64,000 nucleotides of DNA from an uncultured Oscillospiraceae bacterium (lineage in GTDB: Bacteria > Bacillota > Clostridia > Oscillospirales > Oscillospiraceae): the NCBI GenBank assembly GCA_934569225.1, contig CAKTKC010000005.1, positions 62,001 to 126,000 of the forward strand, read 5' to 3'. Position 1 is the stretch's first letter. Each line of letters starts with the position of its first letter. The translations under genes and the position numbers were made by a program. Below the pieces are notes generated by a model. It was not told the DNA's origin and searched no databases. It saw only the letters and a program-made list of their open reading frames with translations. Below are positions 8,667 to 18,165 of this stretch, in pieces.

Positions 8667-9869
8667 ATGGCAAAGCAGAAGTTTGAAAGAAATAAGCCCC
8701 ATGTTAACATCGGCACTATCGGCCATGTTGACCACGGCAAGACCACTCTGACCGCCGCTATCACCAAGTATCTGGCTATGAAGGGTCAGGCTCAGTTCGA
8801 GGACTACGCTTCCATCGACAAGGCTCCCGAAGAGAAGGCTCGTGGTATCACGATCAACACCGCTCACGTTGAGTACGAGACCGACAAGCGTCACTACGCT
8901 CACGTTGACTGCCCGGGTCACGCCGACTATATCAAGAACATGATCACCGGTGCTGCTCAGATGGACGGCGCTATCCTGGTTATCGCTGCTACCGACGGCC
9001 CCATGGCTCAGACCCGTGAGCACCTGCTGCTGGCCCGTCAGGTCGGCGTGCGCTATATCGTTGTGTTCCTGAACAAGTGCGATCAGGTTGACGACGAGGA
9101 GCTGCTGGAGCTGGTCGAGATGGAAGTCCGCGAGACCCTGAACGAGTACGGCTTCCCCGGCGACGACACCCCCATCATCAAGGGTTCCGCTCTGAATGCT
9201 CTGGTTTCCGAGTCCAAGGATCCCAACGCTCCCGAGTATGCCTGCATCAAGGAGCTGATGGACGCTGTTGACGAGTATATCCCCACTCCCGAGCGTAACG
9301 ACAACCTGCCCTTCCTGATGCCCGTTGAGGACGTCTTCACCATCTCCGGCCGTGGCACCGTTGCTACCGGTCGTGTGGAGCGTGGCGTTGTCAAGAAGAA
9401 CGAGCCTGTTGAGATCGTTGGTCTGCGCGAGGACAAGCTGGCCACCGTCGTCACCGACATCGAGATGTTCCACAAGCTGCTGGACTACGCTGAGGCCGGC
9501 GACAACATCGGCGCTCTGCTGCGTGGTATCGACAAGAAGAACATCGAAAGAGGCCAGGTTCTGTGCAAGCCCGGCTCCATCCATCCCCACACCAAGTTCA
9601 AGGGTCAGGTTTACGTCCTGTCCAAGGAAGAAGGCGGCCGTCATACTCCCTTCTTCAACAACTATCGTCCTCAGTTCTACTTCCGTACCACCGACGTTAC
9701 CGGCATCATCTCCCTGCCCGAAGGCGTTGAGATGTGCATGCCCGGCGACAACGTTGTTATGAGCGTTGAGCTGATCACCCCCATCGCTATCGAGAAGGGC
9801 CTGCGTTTCGCTATCCGTGAAGGCGGCCGTACCGTTGGTTCCGGCGTCGTTACCGAGATCGACGAGTAA
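8667..9869 (+). CDS. tuf: Elongation factor Tu
   Basis: 400 residues. GTPase motifs [16 protein letters not shown] and NKCD, the switch I stretch EEKARGITI and the kirromycin/tRNA-contact regions of domains II and III ([21 protein letters not shown]) are intact. It delivers aminoacyl-tRNA to the ribosome. AGGAGGAATATTTCAAATG supplies the ribosome site. Only one tuf copy is in the window. It ends the str cluster, followed by a strong terminator. Confidence 0.98.
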   Translation: MAKQKFERNKPHVNIGTIGHVDHGKTTLTAAITKYLAMKGQAQFEDYASIDKAPEEKARGITINTAHVEYETDKRHYAHVDCPGHADYIKNMITGAAQMDGAILVIAATDGPMAQTREHLLLARQVGVRYIVVFLNKCDQVDDEELLELVEMEVRETLNEYGFPGDDTPIIKGSALNALVSESKDPNAPEYACIKELMDAVDEYIPTPERNDNLPFLMPVEDVFTISGRGTVATGRVERGVVKKNEPVEIVGLREDKLATVVTDIEMFHKLLDYAEAGDNIGALLRGIDKKNIERGQVLCKPGSIHPHTKFKGQVYVLSKEEGGRHTPFFNNYRPQFYFRTTDVTGIISLPEGVEMCMPGDNVVMSVELITPIAIEKGLRFAIREGGRTVGSGVVTEIDE

Positions 9870-9892
9870 TTTCCCGACAGACAATGAACTTG

Positions 9893-9924
9893 AAAAGGCG
9901 TGACCTTCGGGTCACGCCTTTTTT
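9893..9924 (+). terminator. Rho-independent terminator of tuf
   Basis: A 13-bp stem (AAAAGGCGTGACC and its complement) closed by a TTCG tetraloop and ending in a run of six T. Confidence 0.95.
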
Positions 9925-9943
9925 GTATAAAGAAAACCACACG

Positions 9944-10258
9944 TTAGATGCGTGGTTCAGGAAAGCCTATGGCAGCGAGGGAAAATCCCTGTTTAAGATT
10001 ATAAGTGCGGTCCACCAACTGCACAAAATAATCAAAACGGGGAGGCGCTCATATGAGCCTATCCAACCTGCATTTTACGTCATGTGTCCCATCCGTTCCA
10101 TTGAGCCGGATAGCAGGTGGGGAAATAAGCAGCGGCGGGAATATGTGTTGGACGCACCAGACAAGGCCAGCGGCAAGCGCGTGCAGCACATCCATATCAA
10201 GCGCGATGGACTGGGATTTATCTCTCTGAATGAGCTGATGAGAAAAGAAATGGCGTAA
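9944..10258 (+). pseudogene. Degraded ORF or small gene of unknown origin
   Basis: One frame is open here and continues backwards into the tuf terminator, so it has no credible start. Its last 45 residues (beginning NKQRREYVLDAPDK, ending LNELMRKEMA) look like real protein, and the stop lies inside a hairpin. A second start, ATG 10053, has a good GGAGG but reads another frame and stops after 58 codons. The simplest reading is the remains of a gene with a lost 5' part or a frameshift. No family was recognised. Confidence 0.3.
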
Positions 10259-10271
10259 CCGAAGTTACGCC
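10252..10271 (+). terminator. Hairpin at the end of the degraded ORF
   Basis: GGCGTAAC/GTTACGCC with a CGAA tetraloop spans the stop codon. There is no T-run directly after it. A second small hairpin, CCTTG/CAAGG, follows a few bases later. Confidence 0.4.
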
Positions 10272-10322
10272 GTCCCTTGAAAATACAAGGTTTTCACCTT
10301 TTTTGATTTTACTGTTTACGCT

Positions 10323-10348
10323 CCCCCAATATTGCCGGGGGCCTTTTT
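10323..10348 (+). terminator. Hairpin with T-run
   Basis: CCCCC, a 9-base loop, GGGGG, then CC and five T. It closes the gene-poor stretch before the kinase operon. The rest of 9870-10455 holds only the items listed. Confidence 0.5.
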
Positions 10349-10455
10349 GATAAGCAAGACTTCCTTCTGCCATGTCGGTTTTCTGTTTGCCCCAAATGAC
10401 TGGCTGAGATTAAAAATCTACAATAGGAAAGCAAAAAACGACAATGAAACTTGAT

Positions 10456-10484
10456 TTGGAAATGCGGGGGTGTTGTGATATAAT
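10456..10484 (+). promoter_or_regulatory. Promoter of the glycan-sensing kinase operon
   Basis: TTGGAA (10456-10461), 17-bp spacer, TATAAT (10479-10484). It places the transcription start near 10491, so the longer upstream ATG at 10491 cannot be used. Confidence 0.7.
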
Positions 10485-10523
10485 ACCTATATGATGGCGA
10501 ATAAGGCAGGGGTGATTTGTGCA

Positions 10524-12284
10524 ATGACACGATTCCGCAACATTTCGATCCAGAAAAAGATTCTGATATCCATGCTGGCCTTTACGCTGATCCCCATTCT
10601 GCTGGTTTCTTCTGTGGCGATTTCGATTACGTACAAAACCATGCGGGATCAGCTGATTTATGACCACAGAATGAGCAGCGGCTGGCTTCAGAACCGATTG
10701 GCGGTGGAGAACAGCGATATGATGGATCGATTTTATGAATTCGAGGTGGACAAGGATGTAAAGGCGGACATCTTCCGCTGGTGTACGCAGGATGGAAGTC
10801 TGGATTACTCTGCCCGGTGGCGCATCATTACGGTTATGAATACGGTCATCAGCATGGACAGCAACATCAATTCCATCGAATTGTTCAATATGGCGGAAAA
10901 TGAAGTGCTGATCGCGGAACGCTCCGGAGCAAGGGTCGATGAAAGCGGGGAGCGTCTGACACAGTGGGAACAGCGCGGGGATGCGTTGCAATCCAATCAG
11001 GCGTTTCTGCGCAGCGGAAATGAGATCCTGGCCTGCCATCAAATCCACCGGTTCGATGACAAACAGCCGATCGCCCTGGTGGTATTTCATCTGCGCCCCT
11101 ATCACCTGGAGGGCATACTGGATGAAATAAAAACCGTTCCCGAAGAGACGATCCTGGTGTTCAACGACCAGAATGAAGTGATGGTCGCAGACTACGGCAC
11201 GGACTGGAACATGGATGCAGATGTGGTGGAGGGAATTCGCAGGGAGCTTGCGGAAGGAGATCGCAAGGAGGCTTCCTACGATGACCAGTTCTGGTTTTAC
11301 CGGTCTGTCAGCGGCGGGAAAATGCAGATTCTCCTGACCATCCCCAATCAGACCATCGTGGACGCACTGTTCCCAACGGTGGCAAGCAGTATTTTTGTAG
11401 CGATCGTCGCTGTTCTGGCCAGCGTCGTCTGCTCTGTTGTGTACTCAAAAGCGATCAGCAGACCCATTCGGGATCTGTCCGAGGAAATGAAGACCATTAC
11501 GCTAAACGAATACTCCGGCAGTACCCTGGAGAGCAGAGAAGACGAAATCGGTATTCTGCAGGACAGCTTCAACCATATGATCTCCCGGAATAAGGAGCTG
11601 ATCGCCCAGCAGTATCAGGCAAAGCTGGAAAAACGGAATGCACAGCTTCGGGCATTGCAGGCGCAGATCAACCCGCACTTCATGTACAATACCCTTCAGG
11701 TCATCGGCGGCATGGCATTGGAGAAGGATGCGCCGGAGGTTTATTCCGTCACGCTGGCGCTGAGTGATATCCTGCGCTATTCCCTGAATTTTTCCAAAGA
11801 AATGGTGTGCCTGGAAGAAGAGGTGGAATATCTGAAAAGCTATGTCATGATCCAGAATGAGCGTTTTGGCGGAAAGGTTCAGCTGAAGCTGGAGCTGGAA
11901 CCGGACACACGGAAATGCCTGATACCCAAACTGATCCTGCAGCCTCTGGCGGAAAACAGCTTTGAGCACGGCCTGCTGAACAAAGCCGGCGACTGGCTCC
12001 TGACGGTGGAAAGCCATATCACGCCGGAGGGAGACCTGCTGATCTGCATCAAAGACAACGGAATTGGATTTGATTCGGAGCGCCTTGCACAGATCCGAGA
12101 AAAGATCGAGCTGGATACCGTCAAGGCACTGAACTCCGGCTCCCATATCGGTCTGGCGAACGTCCACGCCAGGATCAAACTGCGGAGCGCAAAAGAAGGA
12201 CATGGCGTATCGATCGACAGCAGTCCCGAAACGGGCACCACCGTCAGTGTGCGGATGCCGGCTCTGTACGAAGAGGGGAAATGA
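10524..12284 (+). CDS. YesM-type sensor histidine kinase
   Basis: 586 residues from ATG 10524, chosen because AGGGGTGA precedes it and the earlier ATG lies at the transcription start. Membrane segments at about residues 14-36 and 288-308 bracket an extracellular sensor domain; HAMP follows, then the His_kinase domain with the phospho-acceptor in QAQINPHFMYNTL (about residue 385) and a HATPase_c domain (LQPLAENSFEHG, IKDNGIGF). Kinases of this class sense sugars, often through a binding protein, and phosphorylate a YesN/AraC regulator. The next gene is exactly that, with four-base overlap potential, followed by a sugar ABC transporter and two glycosidases. Confidence 0.93.
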   Translation: MTRFRNISIQKKILISMLAFTLIPILLVSSVAISITYKTMRDQLIYDHRMSSGWLQNRLAVENSDMMDRFYEFEVDKDVKADIFRWCTQDGSLDYSARWRIITVMNTVISMDSNINSIELFNMAENEVLIAERSGARVDESGERLTQWEQRGDALQSNQAFLRSGNEILACHQIHRFDDKQPIALVVFHLRPYHLEGILDEIKTVPEETILVFNDQNEVMVADYGTDWNMDADVVEGIRRELAEGDRKEASYDDQFWFYRSVSGGKMQILLTIPNQTIVDALFPTVASSIFVAIVAVLASVVCSVVYSKAISRPIRDLSEEMKTITLNEYSGSTLESREDEIGILQDSFNHMISRNKELIAQQYQAKLEKRNAQLRALQAQINPHFMYNTLQVIGGMALEKDAPEVYSVTLALSDILRYSLNFSKEMVCLEEEVEYLKSYVMIQNERFGGKVQLKLELEPDTRKCLIPKLILQPLAENSFEHGLLNKAGDWLLTVESHITPEGDLLICIKDNGIGFDSERLAQIREKIELDTVKALNSGSHIGLANVHARIKLRSAKEGHGVSIDSSPETGTTVSVRMPALYEEGK

Positions 12285-12286
12285 AC

Positions 12287-13402
12287 ATGGCAAGAAAAGT
12301 AGTGATTATTGACGACGAGCCCTGGACCCGCGGCGTCATTATAAAGCTGGCACAATGGGACCGGCTTGGGCTGGAAGTGGTCGGTGAGGCTGCGGATGGG
12401 GAGACCGGGCTGGAACTGATCCGGAAGGTACTCCCGGACATCGTGATCACAGACGTGCGGATGCCGCGAATCAGCGGCATTGAACTGGTGCAGACGCTTC
12501 GTGCGGAGGGGTTCCAGACGCCGATTCTGATCATCAGCGGCTATGATGACTTTGCCTATGTCCGGAGCGCGCTGAAATTGGGCGTGACAGATTACCTCTT
12601 GAAGCCCATCAAGGCGCTGGAATTGAACCAGCAGCTGCAGCGGTGCATAGAAATCCTGAATCAGGAAGAAATAGTCAGACCGAAGGCGGTCATGGAGGCA
12701 GGCTTTTTTGCAGATGGGTGGGAGAGAGAATACTACGACATACGCAGCAAACTGGAAACAGCTCTGAAAGTGGGAAACTATGAGATTGTCCGTCAGCAAA
12801 TGGCACAGCTCTATAATGTGGCCAGTAAACATGAAGGAGAACAGCCTCCTACCGCCGTTATGATCGGTATATATTATGCAATGCTGTTTGCGCTGCAAAA
12901 GCATATCGATTCTGTTGGTGCAAATAGAGAAGATGTGTTTGGCGCCAAGAGCCCGACGTTTGTATTCAGCCGGGATAATACGCTGAGGCAGATGATAGAC
13001 TTTATTCAAGACCTCTACTGTAGTGTAATGCGCCATCTTGAAAAGCAACAGCAACAACGGAGCAGACTGGATATTGATGCGGTATGCAGATATATTCAGG
13101 GATGCTACATACATGGTGTAACGCTGGAGCAAACAGCAGATGAATTTCATGTTACGAAGGAATACTTAAGCAAAGCGTTTAAGGCGGATCGGAAAGAGGG
13201 TTTCTCGGAATATGTAACCTCCCTCCGTATGAAACGAGCATATGAATTGATCGTGGAATTTGATACGCCGCTGAAAGATGTAGGCGCCATGGTCGGATAT
13301 TTTGATTTGGCACATTTTTACAAAACCTTTAAGAAACATTTTGGCAAAACGCCGGGAGAGGTCCGTGAGAGTTTAAAAAAAGACAATACAACAACCCCTT
13401 AG
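12287..13402 (+). CDS. YesN-type response regulator with AraC DNA-binding domain
   Basis: 371 residues. Receiver domain at about residues 1-120, with acidic pair IIDDEPW, phospho-acceptor Asp in DIVITDVRMPR and Lys in LLKPI. The C-terminal 100 residues are an AraC-type double helix-turn-helix (LEQTADEFHVTKEYLSKAFK, then LKDVGAMVGYFDLAHFYKTFKKHFGKTPGE). ATG 12281 overlaps the kinase stop, but ATG 12287 stands eight bases after AGGGG and fits better. It likely activates the binding-protein operon just downstream. The 3' half is more A+T rich than the 5' half and than neighbouring genes. Confidence 0.93.
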   Translation: MARKVVIIDDEPWTRGVIIKLAQWDRLGLEVVGEAADGETGLELIRKVLPDIVITDVRMPRISGIELVQTLRAEGFQTPILIISGYDDFAYVRSALKLGVTDYLLKPIKALELNQQLQRCIEILNQEEIVRPKAVMEAGFFADGWEREYYDIRSKLETALKVGNYEIVRQQMAQLYNVASKHEGEQPPTAVMIGIYYAMLFALQKHIDSVGANREDVFGAKSPTFVFSRDNTLRQMIDFIQDLYCSVMRHLEKQQQQRSRLDIDAVCRYIQGCYIHGVTLEQTADEFHVTKEYLSKAFKADRKEGFSEYVTSLRMKRAYELIVEFDTPLKDVGAMVGYFDLAHFYKTFKKHFGKTPGEVRESLKKDNTTTP

Positions 13403-13428
13403 GTGAAAATGCTATTTTCTTTCTCTTC

Positions 13429-13437
13429 TGCTATACT
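13429..13437 (+). promoter_or_regulatory. Extended -10 promoter before the binding-protein gene
   Basis: TGC-TATACT with no recognisable -35; a weak promoter of this kind would suit activation by the AraC-type regulator encoded just upstream. Confidence 0.45.
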
Positions 13438-13482
13438 GTCATTGTAGCAAATCCACCAAACATATTATGAGGAGGAACAACA

Positions 13483-14793
13483 ATGAAGAAGTTATTGGCA
13501 ATTATACTGGCTCTGTGCATGGTTTTTTCCATGGCTGCATGTGGCAGCAAGCAGGCCAGGAATCCGGAAACGACCGGCAGCGAGACAAAGCCCTCTGTCC
13601 AGAATTCCGGCGCTACCAATGAGGAACCCCGTGAAGCAGAACTGAACATCATGATGAGCTTCCCCCAGTATATGGATCAGTGGGAAACGTATGTAAAGCA
13701 ATTTGAAGAGAAGATGCTGGCCGAAGAGAACATTAAGGTCACCGTCAATCTGGAAATGCCCAGCTCCGATCAGTACGAGAGCATCCTGCAGGCACGTCTG
13801 AGCGGCGACGACGCGCCCGACCTGTACACCCTGCACTGCAACAATCTGGCTACCTACAACGACGCAGGTTACCTGTACGATCTGTCCGGCGAGGCGCTGG
13901 CGGATGTCATTTATGAGAATGTGAAGCAAACCGTTACCATCGACGGCAAGCTGCTGGCAGTTCCCATTGAGAGCCAAGCGTGGGGTGTCCTTTACAACAA
14001 GGCCATCTTTGAAGAGTGCAGCCTGAAGGCACCTGATACGCTGTCCGATCTGGAGAGCATCTGCGAAACCCTGAAGGCAAAGGGCTATACCCCCTTCATG
14101 CTGGCGTTCCAGGAGCAGTGGGTGCCCCAGCTGATGACCGGTCTGACTCTGGGTGACATCGTTTCCGGCAAGCTGAACGACTGGCTGGAGCGGATGTACA
14201 AGGATGAAGGCTCCTACGAAGAAGTCCGTGAGATCTTTGATGTCATCGATCTGATCATGGCCAACGGTACCGACCGCGCCATGGAAGAGGGATCCGAGGC
14301 CGGCGCCGCCGACTTTGCCCTCGGCAATGCCGCCATGTTTGTTCAGGGCACCTGGGCTTCCAATACCATTATGACCACCAATCCCGACATGAAGCTGGGC
14401 GTCTTTGCGCTGCCCATCAACGAAGATCCCAACTGCACCCGTGTCAACCTGTCCACCTCCACTACCCTGGCCGTGCATCCCGACAGCCAGGAGCTGGATC
14501 TGGCGCTGAAGTTTGCAAACTATGTGCTGGATGCCAAGGATTCTTCCGCGCTGTTCCAGTCCTGCTCCTTCAATCCTCTGGCGGATTGCCACGATTATGA
14601 GGCATATTCCTGGGTCGCCGACGCCTCGGCCTATGTTGCCGCCGGACGCGCCTATCAGGATCTGGTGCTCCCCTCCTCCGTTACCGATGAGCAGGGTCGT
14701 CTGCTGCAGGAGTACTATGTCGGCAGCGTGACTGTAGACGAAATCATTGAGCGGCTGGATGCTGCTTTCCGGGCTGCCAATGCGCTGAGCTGA
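13483..14793 (+). CDS. ABC transporter sugar-binding lipoprotein
   Basis: 436 residues. A lipoprotein signal peptide ends in the lipobox MAAC-G (Cys at about residue 20), then a Ser/Thr-rich linker and a family 1 solute-binding fold (ARLSGDDAPDLYTL, VPIESQAWGVLYNKAIFEECSLKAPDT, GNAAMFVQGTWAS). These proteins capture oligosaccharides outside the membrane and pass them to MalFG-type permeases, which follow. AGGAGG precedes the start. The downstream GH5 and GH30 enzymes suggest a beta-glucan-derived oligosaccharide as substrate; that is inference. Confidence 0.92.
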   Translation: MKKLLAIILALCMVFSMAACGSKQARNPETTGSETKPSVQNSGATNEEPREAELNIMMSFPQYMDQWETYVKQFEEKMLAEENIKVTVNLEMPSSDQYESILQARLSGDDAPDLYTLHCNNLATYNDAGYLYDLSGEALADVIYENVKQTVTIDGKLLAVPIESQAWGVLYNKAIFEECSLKAPDTLSDLESICETLKAKGYTPFMLAFQEQWVPQLMTGLTLGDIVSGKLNDWLERMYKDEGSYEEVREIFDVIDLIMANGTDRAMEEGSEAGAADFALGNAAMFVQGTWASNTIMTTNPDMKLGVFALPINEDPNCTRVNLSTSTTLAVHPDSQELDLALKFANYVLDAKDSSALFQSCSFNPLADCHDYEAYSWVADASAYVAAGRAYQDLVLPSSVTDEQGRLLQEYYVGSVTVDEIIERLDAAFRAANALS

Positions 14794-14808
14794 ATTTATA
14801 TGAAAGGA

Positions 14809-14826
14809 GGGCAGGGGTTCCTGCCC
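14809..14826 (+). other. Small hairpin after the binding-protein gene
   Basis: GGGCAGG/CCTGCCC with a four-base loop. It precedes the larger hairpin at 14840 and may stabilise the 3' end of the binding-protein message. Confidence 0.4.
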
Positions 14827-14839
14827 TCATCCGTGTGCC

Positions 14840-14893
14840 AAAAAGCCTCGCAGAGTCTGCCGCCTGCGGGCGGCAGACTCTGCGAGGCTTTTT
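14840..14893 (+). terminator. 25-bp perfect-stem terminator/attenuator within the operon
   Basis: A fully paired 25-bp stem beginning AAAAAGCCTCGC, closed by a TGCG loop and ending in six T. It lies between the binding-protein gene and the first permease with no new promoter visible after it, so partial read-through would give more binding protein than permease. Confidence 0.9.
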
Positions 14894-14916
14894 TCTTCCC
14901 ATGGAGGCGTGGAACT

Positions 14917-15795
14917 ATGAAAAATACGCGAAAGCAGAATATCCGTTTGCTGCTGTTTTGCGCACCGGCGCTGGCAGTGTACATCCTCTTTAAGCTGTAC
15001 CCTGCACTTTCCGGCGTTTTTTATTCCCTGACCAACTGGAACGGGCTGAAAAAAGAATACGATTTTGTCGGCCTTTCCAATTTTATCGAAATCCTGTCTG
15101 ACAGATACTTCTGGAATTCCGTGTGGTTTACATTCCGGTATGTTATCGCCATCGTCATTGTTTCCAATGTGGCGGCGCTGACGCTGGCAGTGGCCATCGA
15201 AAGCCGCCGCAGAGCCAAGGGCTTGTACCGCACCGTCTTCTATATGCCGAATATGATCAGTATGGTCATCGGCGGCTATATGTGGATGTTTATTTTTACG
15301 AAGGTTCTCTATTATATGGCGGACAACTGGGGGTGGAAGTTCCTGGATCATTCCTGGATCGGTGACCCCAAGTATTCCTTCATCGCCATCATGATCGTTG
15401 CAGCCTGGGGTGCGACAGGCTATCTGATGATCATCTACATGGCCGCATTGCAGGGCGTTCCCGCAAATCTGAAGGAGGCGGCATCCATAGATGGCGCGGA
15501 TTCCTGGCAGAATTTCTGGAAAATTGTTTTCCCGCTGATCGGCCATGCGATCACCATTTGCGTCTTCTGGGCATTGAATGCAGGCTTTCAGGTCTTTGAT
15601 GTGATCTATACGCTCACCGGCGGCGGCCCCGGCAGGGCGACACAGTCCGTTGCCATCAATATTTATGAAGAGGCGTTCCGCGGGAACATCCGCTATGGAT
15701 ATGCCACCGCGAAATCGACGGTGCTGTTTATCATTGTTCTGGCCGTTACCGCCGTTCAGCTCAGAATCACCGGCAGAAAGGAGCAGGAGCTATGA
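14917..15795 (+). CDS. Sugar ABC transporter permease (UgpA/MalF type)
   Basis: 292 residues. Six membrane segments, starting at about residue 12. The binding-protein-dependent permease motif is EAASIDGADSWQNFWKIVFPL. The reading frame stays open back through the terminator hairpin, but the start is ATG 14917, with GGAGG nine bases before it. It pairs with the next permease, whose ATG overlaps its stop (ATGA). No ATPase gene is in this locus; a shared MsmK/UgpC-type ATPase elsewhere in the genome would be needed. Confidence 0.92.
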   Translation: MKNTRKQNIRLLLFCAPALAVYILFKLYPALSGVFYSLTNWNGLKKEYDFVGLSNFIEILSDRYFWNSVWFTFRYVIAIVIVSNVAALTLAVAIESRRRAKGLYRTVFYMPNMISMVIGGYMWMFIFTKVLYYMADNWGWKFLDHSWIGDPKYSFIAIMIVAAWGATGYLMIIYMAALQGVPANLKEAASIDGADSWQNFWKIVFPLIGHAITICVFWALNAGFQVFDVIYTLTGGGPGRATQSVAINIYEEAFRGNIRYGYATAKSTVLFIIVLAVTAVQLRITGRKEQEL

Positions 15796-16622
15796 AAAAG
15801 AAGCGGCTCTGGTCTGATATTGTCATATACAGCCTGCTGACGATCGCTGCCCTGTACACCCTGTTCCCGCTTCTGATGGCGCTGATGAATTCGTTCAAAT
15901 CCAATCGGGAGCTGCTGACGAATGTAATGAGCTGGCCTACGGAATGGAATCTGGATAACTACATCCGGACATACGAAAAAATGCATTATGGCCGCAGCTT
16001 TGTCAACACGGCCATTCTGGCGGGACTAAGCGTGTCTCTGATAATCCTGTTCTCGGCGCTGGCCGGCTGGAAACTCTGCCGGACCAAAACGGGGCTGTCC
16101 CGTTTTCTGCTGAAGCTGTTCATTTTCTCCATGCTGATCCCGTTCAGCTCCATTATGATCCCGCTGTACAAAGTCACGCTGGCACTGGGTATCAAGAACT
16201 CCCTGCTGGGGCTGTCGTTTGTCTATGCCGGTCTGGGTGTCAGTATGGCAATTTTTCTGTATCACGGATTTGTCAAAAGCATCCCGACAGAGATGGAGGA
16301 GGCCGCGGCCATCGACGGATGCGGTTCTGTGCAGACCTTCTTCCGGATTGTACTGCCCATGCTGAAGCCCATTACGGCAACCATTACAATCACAAACGTT
16401 CTATGGGTGTGGAATGACTTTCTGCTTCCCCTCATTGTCATTTCCGACAGCAAAAAATATACGCTGCTGTTATCGACGAATACCCTGTTCGGTCAGTACA
16501 GCAGCGACTGGACCGCAATTCTCAGCGCGCTGATTCTGGCGGCGCTGCCGGTGATTGGGTTCTATGCGATTTTCCAAAAGCAGATTTTGAAGGGCATCGC
16601 GGATGGTGCCGTGAAGGGGTGA
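15792..16622 (+). CDS. Sugar ABC transporter permease (UgpE/MalG type)
   Basis: 276 residues, six membrane segments, EAA-loop motif EMEEAAAIDGCGSVQTFFRIVLPMLKP and the family ending ILKGIADGAVKG. The start overlaps the preceding permease stop by four bases, so the two are translated together. It forms the other half of the membrane channel for the binding protein at 13483-14793. Confidence 0.93.
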   Translation: MKKKRLWSDIVIYSLLTIAALYTLFPLLMALMNSFKSNRELLTNVMSWPTEWNLDNYIRTYEKMHYGRSFVNTAILAGLSVSLIILFSALAGWKLCRTKTGLSRFLLKLFIFSMLIPFSSIMIPLYKVTLALGIKNSLLGLSFVYAGLGVSMAIFLYHGFVKSIPTEMEEAAAIDGCGSVQTFFRIVLPMLKPITATITITNVLWVWNDFLLPLIVISDSKKYTLLLSTNTLFGQYSSDWTAILSALILAALPVIGFYAIFQKQILKGIADGAVKG

Positions 16623-16626
16623 GCCT

Positions 16627-18150
16627 ATGGAATTCTTACATACAAGCGATGGCGTCTTATACTGCGGGAAGGATCCCGTTATCCTGCGGGGGATGGGTCT
16701 TGGCGGCTGGCTACTGCCGGAGGGCTATATGTGGAAATTCTACACCAAATGCGACCGCCCCCGGCGTATGGAGAAACTGCTGCGTGAATTGTGCGGGGCG
16801 CGTTACGCGGAAGCCTTCTGGGAGCGGTATTATGACAGCTATATCACCGAGCGGGATATTGCATGGATCGCGGGGCAGGGACTGAACTCCGTGCGGCTTG
16901 CCATGAATGCCCGGCATTTGTTTGATATCGGGGAGCAGGATACGGTCAGATTCCATACGGCATATCTGCGGCATGTGGACGACTGCCTGGCATGGTGTAA
17001 AAAATACGGGATATATCTGTTCCTGGATATGCACGGCGCGCCGGGGGGACAGACGGGGCAAAACATTGACGACAGCGAATCGGATATCCCGGAGCTGTTT
17101 ACAGACAGGCGAAATCAGGATATCCTTGTGGAGATGTGGCGTCTTCTGGCAATTCGCTATGGGAATGAGCCTGCCATCGGCGGCTATGACCTTCTGAATG
17201 AACCCATCCCCAACTGGAACCGCCGGTATAATCCTCAGCTGCTGCCGCTGTACCGCAGACTGACCCGTGCGATCCGGGACGTTGATGCCAGGCATATGAT
17301 CATTCTCGAAGGCGCCCACTGGGCAACGGACTTCTCCGTCTTTGACGACTATACGCCGGAGGAGGCTGCAGACAACATTGTCCTGGAATTTCATAAATAT
17401 TGGAGCGACCCGGACGAGGAAAGTCTGGCCTCCTTTGTGGAGACAGCGAAACGTCTGAATGTTCCCCTGTGGATGGGGGAAGGCGGCGAGAACAACCTGC
17501 AATGGTATACTTACGCCTTCCCGATGTATGAGCGCCTGGGAATCGGATGGTGCTTCTGGGCGTATAAAAAGATGGAAGTGCCCAATTCCCCGGTAACCTT
17601 TGGAATGCCGGAGGGATGGGATCGGATTACCGCCTATCTGGACGGCGGGGAACGGCCCGCGCCGGAGGCGGCTCAGGTGATCTTTGACCGGTTCCTCAAC
17701 TGCATTTCCCATGGAGAATACCACCCGGAGATCATCCGCGCACTGACCCGCAGACCGCCGTTAGAGGTTCCTGCAGGGGCATATGATGTGGAACAGCTCC
17801 ATAGTAAGCGTCGGGAAGGCGTTCATTTCCGGAGAAATGGCAGGGCCACACTGCTCTTCGCGGACGGACACACCGGCGAAGCCGACTGGCGCAGATACGG
17901 CGGCGAGGCTCAGCCGGAGGATCAGAGGATCCTGCTGCGGCTTTCTGAGGGAGATCGGGTAGGCTACCGCCTGGAAAATCCGGAAAATCAAAAAATCCGG
18001 ATCCATGTACGCAGCTATGGAGACGGAATACTGGACGTTCAGGATCTGACGGCCGGACAGGGACTTGTCTGGATAACCTGCAAATCCGGGACGGCGGATG
18101 TGGAAAGCCTTCATATCCGTGCTGCCAATGACTCTGCGGAGACGATTTAA
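16627..18150 (+). CDS. Glycoside hydrolase family 5-like enzyme, intracellular
   Basis: 507 residues, no signal peptide. The first 340 residues are a (beta/alpha)8 cellulase-type domain: RGMGLGGWLLPEG, VRLAMNARHLF, LFLDMHGAPGGQ, the acid/base Glu in DLLNEPIPNW and a probable nucleophile Glu in WMGEGGENN, then WCFWAYKKM. The last 130 residues look like a beta-sandwich. It begins four bases after the permease stop and 15 bases before the next gene start. Family 5 members split beta-linked glucans or mannans; with import upstream, this one probably trims imported oligosaccharides. The exact substrate is not readable. Confidence 0.85.
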   Translation: MEFLHTSDGVLYCGKDPVILRGMGLGGWLLPEGYMWKFYTKCDRPRRMEKLLRELCGARYAEAFWERYYDSYITERDIAWIAGQGLNSVRLAMNARHLFDIGEQDTVRFHTAYLRHVDDCLAWCKKYGIYLFLDMHGAPGGQTGQNIDDSESDIPELFTDRRNQDILVEMWRLLAIRYGNEPAIGGYDLLNEPIPNWNRRYNPQLLPLYRRLTRAIRDVDARHMIILEGAHWATDFSVFDDYTPEEAADNIVLEFHKYWSDPDEESLASFVETAKRLNVPLWMGEGGENNLQWYTYAFPMYERLGIGWCFWAYKKMEVPNSPVTFGMPEGWDRITAYLDGGERPAPEAAQVIFDRFLNCISHGEYHPEIIRALTRRPPLEVPAGAYDVEQLHSKRREGVHFRRNGRATLLFADGHTGEADWRRYGGEAQPEDQRILLRLSEGDRVGYRLENPENQKIRIHVRSYGDGILDVQDLTAGQGLVWITCKSGTADVESLHIRAANDSAETI

Positions 18151-18165
18151 GTGAGGGAAAAGGCA

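Noticed and set aside
8637..9884. 415-codon open frame antisense to tuf
   Set aside because: Full shadow of tuf caused by codon bias.
14800..14916. Longer N-terminus for the permease through the hairpin
   Set aside because: The extension would be coded by the terminator stem; ATG 14917 has its own GGAGG and the normal permease start.
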